Source: an uncultured Oscillospiraceae bacterium
GTDB lineage: Bacteria > Bacillota > Clostridia > Oscillospirales > Oscillospiraceae
Assembly (NCBI GenBank): GCA_905236265.1
Contig: CAJOOV010000086.1
Location: forward strand, 1 to 11,452
Direction: 5' to 3'
DNA length: 11,452 bases
Positions 1 through 6,925 of this stretch are shown one piece after another; the first letter of the stretch is position 1, and every line of letters begins with the position of its first letter. The position numbers and the translations under genes were made by a program. The notes under the pieces were generated by a model that made no database searches, was not told where the DNA came from, and saw only the letters and a program-made list of their open reading frames with translations.

Positions 1-66
1 AAATTCGATGACAGCGCATGGCCGGAGCAGACAAGCTGGGAGAAGGCGCTGTCCGATGTGCGATAG
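1..66 (+). CDS. C-terminal end of an unidentified upstream gene (partial)
   Basis: Frame 1 is open from the window edge and ends at TAG (64-66). It encodes 21 residues ending WEKALSDVR. The stop overlaps the Shine-Dalgarno run AGGGAGG (65-71) of the aminotransferase that follows, and only 12 nt separate the stop from that GTG start. This spacing is typical of co-transcribed genes and supports a real reading frame. The tail is too short to assign a family, and I do not recognise it. Confidence 0.55.
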   Translation, partial: KFDDSAWPEQTSWEKALSDVR

Positions 67-78
67 GGAGGGATTGCC

Positions 79-1263
79 GTGGTAAACCGTGATATGCTTG
101 CCTACGGGCAGGCCAGAAGCGTGATTCGGGAGCTGTTTGAGTACGGCAGGCAGCGTGCAGCCGTTGTGGGAGAGGAGCATGTGTATGACTTCTCTCTGGG
201 CAACCCCAGCGTGGCCCCGCCGCCTGAGGTGGAGGAGACCATCCGCCGCCTTGTCTCCGAGCGTGACCCCTGCGCCCTGCACGGGTACACCAGCGCCCCC
301 GGAGACCCCGCCGTCCGAGAGCGCATTGCCGCCTCCCTCTCCCGGCGCTTCGGGACAGTGTGCAAGGGGGAGGAGCTTTACCTCACCTGCGGCGCCGCCG
401 CCGGGCTGTGCTGCTGTCTGTGCGCCCTGTGCCAGCCGGGGGACGAGGTAATCACCTTTGCCCCCCTCTTCCCGGAGTACGGCGTATTCATCCGCACCGC
501 CGGAGCCGCCATGAAGGTCTGCCCTGCGGAGACAGAGGCCTTCCAGATTGATTTTGCCGCACTGGAGGCGCTGCTCTCCCCCAAGACGGCGGCAGTGATT
601 GTCAACTCCCCCAACAACCCCTCCGGGGCGGTCTACTCCGAGGCAACGCTGAAGCGCCTTGCCGCCCTGCTGGAGGAGAAGTCCCGTGCCTTTGGCCGTC
701 CCGTCTACCTCATCTCCGATGAGCCATACCGGGAGATTGCCTTTGCCGGGACGGATGTGCCTTGGCTGCCCCGGCTGTACCGGGACACACTGGTGGTCTA
801 CAGCTGGTCAAAGTCCCTCTCCCTGCCGGGGGAGCGGATTGGCTATGTCTATGTCCCGGCGCAGGTGACCGAGAGCGCCCAGGTCTATGCCGCCGTGGCC
901 GGGGCAGGCAGAGCGCTGGGCTATGTGTGCGCCCCCAGCCTGATCCAGCGCCTTGCCGCCGCCTGCTGTGACCTCACCGCTGACCTCACCGTCTACGAGG
1001 AAAACGCCCGCCTGCTCACAAGGGAGCTGCGGGAGATGGGCTATCATGTGCCCCGGCCCCAGGGGACATTTTACCTCTTCCCCCGCTCCCCCATCCCCGA
1101 TGACGCCGCCTTTTCCCGTGCAGCGCAGGCGCTTGACCTGCTCATTGTACCGGGCAGCGGGTTTCACTGCCCCGGACATGTGCGCATAGCATTTTGTGTG
1201 CCCCGGCGGCGGATAGAGGGGGCGCTGCCGGTGTTCCGGGCGCTGGCGCAGCGGTATTTGTGA
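79..1263 (+). CDS. PLP-dependent class I/II aminotransferase
   Basis: This 394-residue cytoplasmic enzyme of PLP fold type I should transfer an amino group between an amino acid and a 2-oxo acid. Family landmarks are all present. A small-residue loop near 103-110 corresponds to the PLP phosphate loop, and NSPNNPSG (176-183) supplies the Asn that contacts the cofactor (N180). SDEPY (213-217) holds the Asp that pairs with the pyridine nitrogen (D214) and the Tyr (Y217). SWSKS (242-246) holds the Schiff-base lysine K245, R253 follows in GERIGY, and R369 in HVRIAF is the likely substrate-carboxylate Arg. Length is normal for the family. The GTG start at 79 is chosen because AGGGAGG lies 7 nt upstream; ATG at codon 6 is a weaker alternative. 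It probably shares a transcript with the gene ending at 66. Substrate cannot be read from the sequence. An oddity is the cysteine cluster at 111-118. Confidence 0.93.
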   Translation: MVNRDMLAYGQARSVIRELFEYGRQRAAVVGEEHVYDFSLGNPSVAPPPEVEETIRRLVSERDPCALHGYTSAPGDPAVRERIAASLSRRFGTVCKGEELYLTCGAAAGLCCCLCALCQPGDEVITFAPLFPEYGVFIRTAGAAMKVCPAETEAFQIDFAALEALLSPKTAAVIVNSPNNPSGAVYSEATLKRLAALLEEKSRAFGRPVYLISDEPYREIAFAGTDVPWLPRLYRDTLVVYSWSKSLSLPGERIGYVYVPAQVTESAQVYAAVAGAGRALGYVCAPSLIQRLAAACCDLTADLTVYEENARLLTRELREMGYHVPRPQGTFYLFPRSPIPDDAAFSRAAQALDLLIVPGSGFHCPGHVRIAFCVPRRRIEGALPVFRALAQRYL

Positions 1264-1309
1264 GGAGAGGGGAGAGAAAGGAAGGAAGGGACAGCCGGGA
1301 GGCGGAGAG

Positions 1310-1370
1310 GCAGAAAGCGTGCAAAGGCTCCACGTCCTGCGGGAGACCCTTGCACGCTGTTTCTTTCTGC
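1310..1370. terminator. Bidirectional terminator-like hairpin between convergent genes
   Basis: AGCGTGCAA (1316-1324) pairs perfectly with TTGCACGCT (1350-1358). The outer arms GCAGAAA (1310-1316) and TTTCTGC (1364-1370) can extend the stem with a small bulge. The loop can pair further (CTCC with GGAG). A-rich sequence on one side and T-rich sequence on the other suit termination in both directions. It lies between the stop of the plus-strand aminotransferase and the stop of the minus-strand carbonic anhydrase, as expected for a shared terminator. The T-runs are short and interrupted, so strength is uncertain. The rest of the 1264-1378 gap is mostly a purine-rich run (about 1261-1317) with no gene. 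Confidence 0.65.
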
Positions 1371-1378
1371 TGTTTACA

Positions 1379-1957
1379 TTACCACCGGGGTAGTACCTCC
1401 ACCCGTCCGTCCTCCAGATGGTAGAGCATCCCCACGACCTGCATCCCCTCCTGCTCCAGAGACTGGATCTCCAGAGAGCTTTCAATCCGCTCCACGCTGT
1501 GCGCCACGTTGAGGCAGCAGGCTCTCACCTCGTCCCGCTCCTCTCCGATGGCCTTTTTGATCTCGTCGGTGATGAACCTGATGTAGCCGGAGGGGTCGTG
1601 GTTCATGGCGGCATCCACCGCCCCGCAGAGCGTATGCCCCAGCACCACGATCAGCTTTGCCCCCAGATGGGAGGCGGCATATTCAATGCTGCCCAGCTGG
1701 TGGTGATCGATCACGTTGCCCGCCACCCGGATGACAAACAGCTCCCCCACGCCTGCGTCGAAAATCGCCTCGGGAATCACCCGTGAGTCAGAGCAGGCAA
1801 TCACCACGGCGTAGGGCTTCTGCCCCCGGCGGGCGGTATGGCGGCGAATCTCCGGGGAGGTGTCCCCGATGGTGTGCAGTCCCTTTTGATATTGAAGGTT
1901 CCCCGCCCTCAGGCGTTCCAGCGCCTGAGAGGCGGTTTTTGTCTCGTATCCGTCCAT
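1379..1957 (-). CDS. Beta-class carbonic anhydrase
   Basis: This 192-residue zinc enzyme interconverts CO2 and bicarbonate in the cytoplasm. The beta-class signature is complete. CSDSR (55-59) supplies zinc ligand C55 and the D57/R59 dyad, and GHTLCGAV (107-114) supplies ligands H108 and C111. Beta enzymes normally work as dimers or tetramers. The length fits the prokaryotic family, and no signal peptide is seen. The ATG at 1957 is preceded by a GGGGAGGAG Shine-Dalgarno about 7 nt away. The gene starts 20 nt after the alpha-galactosidase stop, so the two are very likely co-transcribed. Likely roles are bicarbonate supply for carboxylations or handling of fermentation CO2, but no carboxylase sits beside it to show which. 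Confidence 0.95.
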   Translation of the reverse strand: MDGYETKTASQALERLRAGNLQYQKGLHTIGDTSPEIRRHTARRGQKPYAVVIACSDSRVIPEAIFDAGVGELFVIRVAGNVIDHHQLGSIEYAASHLGAKLIVVLGHTLCGAVDAAMNHDPSGYIRFITDEIKKAIGEERDEVRACCLNVAHSVERIESSLEIQSLEQEGMQVVGMLYHLEDGRVEVLPRW

Positions 1958-1977
1958 ATTCGGCTCCTCCCCTTGGG

Positions 1978-4200
1978 TTATTCCGCCTTGAGTATGTACA
2001 GTCTGGACTCAAAGTCCCCCTGCTCCAGCCGCCCGGTCTCTATCAGCGCCGACAGGGGGTCGGAGGTAATCAGTCCGCAGTGCATCAGCTCGTCCCCGTA
2101 GTGGGAGCGTCCCGTGGCGGAGTTTACATATTCCAGCGCCGGGTCAAGCCCCATCAGCCGCACCCGGCCAAAGCTCTTGTTTGCCTGATTCAGCACCCGG
2201 TACCAGCCCACAATGGCGGTCTTTTTGTCCTCGCTCACCACCATCCACACCGTCTCGTTGCCCTCAAAGGGGCTTTTCAGGCGGTAGAAGCTGCCGAACT
2301 GGAACAGAGAACGGTACTGCTTCATAAAGGCGATCTGTTCCCGCACCTGCGCCAGCTCCTCCTGGCTGAGGCGGTTGAGATCCAGCTCATAGCCGAAGGT
2401 GCCGAAATAGGCCACGTTCGCTCTGGTATGCAGGGGGGTCATGCGCATCACCTGATGGTTGGGGGAGACGGACACATGCGCCCCCATGCTGCTCACTGGG
2501 TAGCAAAGGCTGGTGCCGTACTGAATCTTCAGCCGCTCCACAGCATCGGAGTCGTCACTTGTCCAGCACTGGGGGGCATAGTAGAGCATACCGGGGTCAA
2601 ACCTCGCCCCGCCGCTGGCGCAGGACTCAAAGAGAACCTCCGGGAACTCCTCCCGCAGCCGCTCGTACAGGCTGTAGACCCCCAGAATATAGCGGTGGAA
2701 TACCTCTCCCTGACGGTCGGCAGGGAGGGCGGCGGAATAGCACTCTGTGATATACCGGTTCATGTCCCACTTCACATAGGACACCTTCGCCCCGCCCAGA
2801 ATCGCCGCCATGCTGTCGTGAATATAGTCCACCACCTCCCGGCGGGAGAAGTCCAGCACAAGCTGATGCCGCCCCACGCTGGAGCGCCTGCCCGGTGTGC
2901 GGAGAATCCAGTCCGGGTGGGCACGGTAGAGGTCTGAGTCCTCGTTCACCATCTCCGGCTCGAACCACAGCCCGAACCTCATGCCCAGCGCCTCCACCCG
3001 CTCTGCCAAACCGGACACGCCGTTGGCCAGCCGCCGGGGGTTGGCCACCCAGTCCCCCAGTCCGGCGTGGTCGCTGCACCGCTGGCCGAACCATCCGTCG
3101 TCCAGCACAAACAGCTCCACGCCGCACTCCTTCGCCTTGGAGGCGATTTCAATCAGCCTGTCCTCGGTGAAGTCAAAATAGGTGGCCTCCCAGTTGTTGA
3201 TGAGGATGGGCCGGGGACGGTCACGCCAATAGCCTCTGGCAAGGCGGCTGCGGTAGAGCCGGTGGAAGGTCTGGCTCATGCCGTTGAGCCCCTCGTCAGA
3301 GTAGACCAGCACCGCCTCCGGGGTCTGGAAACGCTCTCCCGGCTCCAGCTTCCAGTCAAAGCCGAAGGGGTTGATGCCTGCCAGAAGCCGGGTAGTGTCG
3401 TAGGCATCCACCTCGGCCGAGAGACGGAAGCTGCCGCTGTACACCAGCGACACGCCGATGACCTCCCCCTGACGTTCCCCTGCGTCCGCCCGCAGCAGCG
3501 CCGCAAAGGGGTTCTGTTCGTGGGAGGAGGCACCCCGTGTGCTGTCAATGGCAGTCATTCCCGGCGTCAGCGCCCGGCGTATGATGTGCCGCTCCCTCGC
3601 CCACGCCCCGGAGAGCTGCAGCCAGTGGTAGCCGCTGTCCGGGAGATCCAGACAAAGGCTCATCGCCCGCTTCAAATGCACGGCGCTCTCCCCCTGATTG
3701 CGTATGCTCACGCTGCGGGCAATGGCGGGATAGCGGGCAAAGATGGTATAGAGCAGCACGGCCTCCACCCCGGTGAGCTCGTCTCTCAGGGTGACGGTGA
3801 GGGTTTCCGCCTCCCCCTCCTCCTGGGTATAGGTGGCAGGGAGTCCGGGGAGCCGGGGCTTGCCCGGCGCAACGCTGTAGCCTGCAAAGACGAAATCGGA
3901 CAGGGTGCTGCCGTTCTCCTGCGCCACCTCCACCGCCGGATAGCGGAAATCCCCGCTGCCGTAGACCGGATATTCCAGCCGGGTGAGGTTCAGGGAGAAG
4001 GTGCCGTCCTCGTCAAAGGGGCAGGCGGTCATGGCACGGAAGGTCTTTTCCTGCAGGTGGGAGAAGTCCTCCCTGTCGTGAATGCGCTGTCCGTAATAGA
4101 GCTGTCCCAGATGTCCGTTTTGCAGCACCGTCATCACATAGCTGATTTCATCGTTAAAGAGGTGGAAGGTGCCGGTTTTTTCGTGAAAGATGATTCCCAT
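1978..4200 (-). CDS. GH36 alpha-galactosidase
   Basis: This 740-residue retaining glycoside hydrolase of family 36 should remove terminal alpha-1,6-galactose from raffinose-type oligosaccharides and melibiose. An N-terminal beta-sandwich (about 1-320) precedes the TIM-barrel catalytic domain (about 328-640) and a C-terminal beta domain. Family motifs are intact: VLDDGWFG (365-372), LWFEPEM (411-417), KWDMNR (477-482) with nucleophile D479, ESCASGG (525-531), and CWTSDDSDAVERL (545-557) with probable acid/base D549. The spacing of 70 residues between the two aspartates matches characterised bacterial GH36 enzymes as I recall them. The length is typical for the family. There is no signal peptide, so the enzyme acts on imported sugar. 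The ATG at 4200 has a perfect AGGAGG (4208-4213) 7 nt upstream. No sugar transporter or regulator gene is adjacent. The carbonic anhydrase gene follows at 20 nt. Confidence 0.96.
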   Translation of the reverse strand: MGIIFHEKTGTFHLFNDEISYVMTVLQNGHLGQLYYGQRIHDREDFSHLQEKTFRAMTACPFDEDGTFSLNLTRLEYPVYGSGDFRYPAVEVAQENGSTLSDFVFAGYSVAPGKPRLPGLPATYTQEEGEAETLTVTLRDELTGVEAVLLYTIFARYPAIARSVSIRNQGESAVHLKRAMSLCLDLPDSGYHWLQLSGAWARERHIIRRALTPGMTAIDSTRGASSHEQNPFAALLRADAGERQGEVIGVSLVYSGSFRLSAEVDAYDTTRLLAGINPFGFDWKLEPGERFQTPEAVLVYSDEGLNGMSQTFHRLYRSRLARGYWRDRPRPILINNWEATYFDFTEDRLIEIASKAKECGVELFVLDDGWFGQRCSDHAGLGDWVANPRRLANGVSGLAERVEALGMRFGLWFEPEMVNEDSDLYRAHPDWILRTPGRRSSVGRHQLVLDFSRREVVDYIHDSMAAILGGAKVSYVKWDMNRYITECYSAALPADRQGEVFHRYILGVYSLYERLREEFPEVLFESCASGGARFDPGMLYYAPQCWTSDDSDAVERLKIQYGTSLCYPVSSMGAHVSVSPNHQVMRMTPLHTRANVAYFGTFGYELDLNRLSQEELAQVREQIAFMKQYRSLFQFGSFYRLKSPFEGNETVWMVVSEDKKTAIVGWYRVLNQANKSFGRVRLMGLDPALEYVNSATGRSHYGDELMHCGLITSDPLSALIETGRLEQGDFESRLYILKAE

Positions 4201-4243
4201 AGAGCTGCCTCCTGTCGTATGATTGATAGAAATGAAACCCCCG

Positions 4244-4283
4244 AAAAAAACAGACCCTGAACGGGATGTCCCGCAGGGTCTGT
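4244..4283 (-). terminator. Rho-independent terminator of the pil operon
   Basis: ACAGACCCTG (4250-4259) and CAGGGTCTGT (4274-4283) form a perfect 10-bp stem. CGGG and CCCG (4262-4265 and 4270-4273) extend it above a two-base bulge to an ATGT loop. On the minus strand the hairpin is followed directly by a run of seven T (complement of 4244-4250). It starts 10 nt after the PilO stop at 4294, so it ends the pil transcript before the alpha-galactosidase gene. Only about 43 nt separate it from the alpha-galactosidase start, and I see no convincing promoter there. Confidence 0.92.
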
Positions 4284-4293
4284 TCTCGCGCTG

Positions 4294-4953
4294 TCAGGGC
4301 GTGGTGCGCCGCACAGCCTCTTCCCCGATCACGGCGGAGTCAAAGCTGCTGGGCTGGGAGGCATCCTCCCTGGCATCCACAGGCAGGCCGGAGTCCGGCA
4401 CGCCGTCCACCATAGTCTCGTAGAAGGTGGCGTTTGCCCCCACATGAACCTCGGAATTGGCATCGCTGGGTCTTGACACGGAGCAGCTCAGATCCCCGAT
4501 CAGGCAGCGGTAGGGGCTGGCCACAAGCTTGGAGAGCACCTGCTCCATGGTGGCATAGTTGGGGGCTGTGAACTGCAGGGCAAAGCTCCTGCGAATCTGG
4601 TCTCCGTCTCTGGTCACATCCGCAAAGCTGATGGAGTAGTTATTGGTGATGCTCAGAGCGTCGTTGAGCAGCGCCAGCTCCGCCTTGGCATTGTTATAGC
4701 TGGCCATGGCACTGACCCCCTCACCGTCACGCAGGGTCTCCAGCTCGGAGCTCATGCGGCTCAGCGTCTCGATCTGCAGGTTCACTGCATCCAGCTCCAT
4801 CTGGATGGACGCCTTCTCCGCCTCAGCAGAGGCCAGCGCAGTGCGCACCGGCTGGTCGATAAACTGGTAGTAGAGCATTCCCAGCAGCACAACGGCGAGG
4901 AATACCATCAGAATCTTCTCTTTCAGCGTAAAGTCACGGCTCAGAATTTTCAT
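4294..4953 (-). CDS. pilO: PilO-like type IV pilus inner-membrane platform protein
   Basis: This 219-residue bitopic membrane protein matches PilO in layout. It has a short basic cytoplasmic N-terminus (1-11), one membrane helix (about 12-32), a coiled-coil linker (about 37-76), and a small alpha/beta domain outside the membrane (about 85-180). A Pro/Asp/Ser-rich tail (about 181-219) follows. PilO pairs with PilN to form the alignment platform that couples the pilus motor to the fibre. Sequence conservation in this family is low, so the call relies on topology and position as last gene after pilM and pilN. Its ATG overlaps the pilN stop in an ATGA (4950-4953), which implies translational coupling. 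GGAGG lies about 10 nt upstream, inside pilN. Two cysteines, C150 and C157, sit close together in the extracytoplasmic domain. A strong terminator follows. Confidence 0.82.
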   Translation of the reverse strand: MKILSRDFTLKEKILMVFLAVVLLGMLYYQFIDQPVRTALASAEAEKASIQMELDAVNLQIETLSRMSSELETLRDGEGVSAMASYNNAKAELALLNDALSITNNYSISFADVTRDGDQIRRSFALQFTAPNYATMEQVLSKLVASPYRCLIGDLSCSVSRPSDANSEVHVGANATFYETMVDGVPDSGLPVDAREDASQPSSFDSAVIGEEAVRRTTP

Positions 4954-5738
4954 GGCATCATCCCCTCCACTCTCGCTTCAGACTCTTCCCTTGCCTGGGC
5001 AAGGCTGTCCATGGTGTTGGCTGTCTTGCCGATCACCTGACTGGCCAGACTCTCCTCCTGCTCCTGAGCCTCCGCTGTCTCACTGTCCTCCACAATCTTC
5101 TCCTGATCCGGGGCGCTGTTCAGATAGATGAGGATATGCCCCACCACGTCGCCCTGTACGGAGCCGTCCTTGGCAAAGGCGTTGGTGCTGGTGGTGGCGG
5201 CGGTGGTCACGGTGCAGAAGTCCACCAGCGGATCCTGATTGAGCTGCTGCGCCAGCAGGTTGATGTCCTGCAAGTCTCCTCTGGTAATGTCCAGCGTCAG
5301 GGTGTTGCCCTGTACAGACCAGGTGGACACCCATGCCTGAGGCAGCACAAGGCGCTGCATCAGCTCCAGCACTGCCAGCCGGTCGGTACGGTTCATCTCC
5401 TCGCTGGTCATGCCGGAGTAGGTATAGTGGGCATACTCCTGCGTCAGCTCGCCGAAGTCATCCAGCTTTTCCTTGCTCTGGGTGAGCCTGCTTTGGAGAA
5501 TGGCAACCTCCTGCTGCGCCTCGGACACCTGCATCAGCCGGTCAATCACGGCAAACTTGCTCACCAGCGCCGCCACAACAATGACTGCCACAAGAGACGG
5601 TATCATGGCCAGCGGATTGATGGGCTTCTCGCCTGCGGTGGCAAGGTTGATGGAGCGTTTCACTGGCAGGCTTCTTTTGGTCAGCTTTCTGACCCCTTTG
5701 CCCCCTGCCTTTCCCGCTTTCTTAGTCAAACTAGGCAA
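4950..5738 (-). CDS. pilN: PilN-like type IV pilus platform protein
   Basis: This 262-residue bitopic protein carries the PilN hallmark INL (I30-N31-L32) shortly before a single membrane helix (about 45-62). A coiled coil (about 66-100) and a ferredoxin-like external domain (about 115-207) follow. In known systems the cytoplasmic INL segment docks into PilM, while the external part dimerises with PilO. Two parts go beyond a minimal PilN: a Lys/Gly-rich leader of about 28 residues before INL, and a Glu/Gln-rich tail (about 208-262). The start is TTG at 5738. It is preferred because AGGAGGTG (5745-5752) is ideally placed, and the next ATG would fall inside the membrane helix. It starts 15 nt after the pilM stop and overlaps pilO by 4 nt. 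Confidence 0.85.
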   Translation of the reverse strand: MPSLTKKAGKAGGKGVRKLTKRSLPVKRSINLATAGEKPINPLAMIPSLVAVIVVAALVSKFAVIDRLMQVSEAQQEVAILQSRLTQSKEKLDDFGELTQEYAHYTYSGMTSEEMNRTDRLAVLELMQRLVLPQAWVSTWSVQGNTLTLDITRGDLQDINLLAQQLNQDPLVDFCTVTTAATTSTNAFAKDGSVQGDVVGHILIYLNSAPDQEKIVEDSETAEAQEQEESLASQVIGKTANTMDSLAQAREESEARVEGMMP

Positions 5739-5744
5739 TGTCTA

Positions 5745-5752
5745 CACCTCCT
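5745..5752 (-). promoter_or_regulatory. Shine-Dalgarno that fixes the TTG start of pilN
   Basis: The minus strand reads AGGAGGTG here, a near-perfect complement of the 16S rRNA 3' end. It lies 6-8 nt before the TTG at 5738 and just after the pilM TGA (5754-5756). No ATG or GTG is suitably placed downstream, so this site settles the rare start codon. Confidence 0.85.
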
Positions 5753-5753
5753 G

Positions 5754-6815
5754 TCAATCCATGGCAACGCCGATGGCCTGAACCAATTCGTAGCAGTTTT
5801 CCAGCTTATCGCCGCCGGGCACCAGATCTGCCGCCTGATGGATCTGCAGATCCAGCGTATCCGCAATGGCCTGACGCAGCGGCGCAATCACTGCCCCGCC
5901 GCCGCAGAGCCAGATGTCATTGATCTGGCTGTCCGGGTTGCTGAAGCGGTAGAAGTTCAGCGCCCGCATCAGCTCCACTGCGATATTGCCGTAAGCGCCT
6001 ACGCAGGCCGGCTTCTCCTGACAGTTGTCGAAGTTGTTGAGCAGATAGGTGTGGGCAAGATGAACGTCCACGTTATAGGCATCTGCCAGCGCCTGATCCA
6101 GTGCGGACAGTCCGATTTCAAGGTTACGGGTGACGATATGCCGGTCTCCCCGGAACATATACATGCGCACTGCCTGATAGCCCAGATCCAGAATGCAGTA
6201 CTCCCCGTAGCCCTCCTCCCGCTTCTCCAGCCTGCGGATCAGGGTGGTATAGGCGCTGACGGCGGGGGCAGCCTTTGCCATGCGCAGACCCGCCTTGCGC
6301 AGCAGGTCTCTGGACTCCTTCACCAGAGACCGGGGGGCAGCGCAGGCCAGCAGCTCCATGGTGGTGCCCATGTTCTCCTCATCGTCCTGCTCCCCGGCGT
6401 TCTCCTGATTCTGCTCACCCTCCGGTGTTTCTTCCTCCTCCTGAAGGATCTCCTCCGGGGTGGAGATCATGGCATAGTCAAACACATAGTCCTTCAGCTC
6501 TTCTGTGATGTAATCCCGGAACTCAAAGGGCAGATTGTAGACAAGCTGGTCTACCGTCATCCGGGGCGTGGTGACGTTTCGCACAAACACGGTCTCAGAG
6601 GCAAAGACAATGGCTGCATCCTTGCAGCGGATTCCATTTTCCTTCATTGTATTGCGGATCAGCTCGCCCATGCTCTCCACGGACACAACCCGGTACTCCC
6701 GAACCAGAGCGTTGGGGATGGGGACGGACACATACTTCTTCACATGCCCTCCGCTCACCAGCGCCAGCTTCAGGCTGTCCGAGCCTATGTCTACCCCTAA
6801 AAACATTTTTGCCAT
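5754..6815 (-). CDS. pilM: PilM-like actin-fold ATPase of the type IV pilus
   Basis: This 353-residue cytoplasmic protein of the actin/FtsA superfamily should bind ATP and hold the PilN N-terminus at the inner face of the membrane. Nucleotide-binding motifs are clear: phosphate-1 GVDIGSDSLKLAL (7-19), phosphate-2 near ILDLGYQAVRMY (208-219), and the adenosine motif IWLCGGGAVIAPL (301-313). The length fits the PilM family. A longer frame reaches 6860, but the ATG at 6815 is preferred. It has CGAGGT 6-7 nt upstream and puts the phosphate-1 motif at residue 7, as in PilM homologues, whereas the upstream ATG has no Shine-Dalgarno. An acidic, Gln-rich insert at about 121-148 interrupts the domain that carries the PilN groove in homologues. 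PilN follows at 15 nt. A 110-nt gap separates it from pilD upstream. Confidence 0.9.
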   Translation of the reverse strand: MAKMFLGVDIGSDSLKLALVSGGHVKKYVSVPIPNALVREYRVVSVESMGELIRNTMKENGIRCKDAAIVFASETVFVRNVTTPRMTVDQLVYNLPFEFRDYITEELKDYVFDYAMISTPEEILQEEEETPEGEQNQENAGEQDDEENMGTTMELLACAAPRSLVKESRDLLRKAGLRMAKAAPAVSAYTTLIRRLEKREEGYGEYCILDLGYQAVRMYMFRGDRHIVTRNLEIGLSALDQALADAYNVDVHLAHTYLLNNFDNCQEKPACVGAYGNIAVELMRALNFYRFSNPDSQINDIWLCGGGAVIAPLRQAIADTLDLQIHQAADLVPGGDKLENCYELVQAIGVAMD

Positions 6816-6864
6816 AGAAAGACCTCGTTTCTTACTCAGTATTGTTTTATTTTGACACACATTC

Positions 6865-6919
6865 CCGGTACACCACCGGTTCTGATGCGTATTTCAGATT
6901 GCGTCCGGCGCCTGCGCCG
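6865..6919 (-). other. Two small hairpins in the pilD-pilM gap
   Basis: The 110-nt gap (6816-6925) between pilD and pilM holds two inverted repeats. CGGCG/CGCCG with a CCTG loop (6906-6919) lies 6 nt beyond the pilD stop. CCGGT/ACCGG with an ACACC loop (6865-6879) follows. Neither has a T-run on the minus strand, so they are not classical terminators. They could stabilise or mark processing of the pil transcript. Between them and the pilM Shine-Dalgarno the sequence is AT-rich, but I find no convincing promoter. Confidence 0.45.
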
Positions 6920-6925
6920 CCGCTC

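Noticed and set aside
1783..4260. Plus-strand frames of 384 and 397 codons over the alpha-galactosidase
   Set aside because: They are antisense to a gene with intact GH36 catalytic motifs, and their products show no recognisable domain.
5136..6800. 554-codon plus-strand frame across pilM and pilN
   Set aside because: It crosses the boundary of two real genes on the minus strand, is very His/Leu/Gln-rich, and lacks a plausible ribosome site; this is a codon-bias artefact.
6816..6860. Upstream start for PilM at 6860
   Set aside because: There is no Shine-Dalgarno before it, and it adds 15 residues ahead of the conserved start of the actin fold; the ATG at 6815 has a good site.
6820..6925. Internal promoter for pilM-N-O
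   Set aside because: The sequence is AT-rich, but no -35/-10 pair with proper spacing is better than chance on the minus strand; TTGACA occurs only on the plus strand and has no matching gene.
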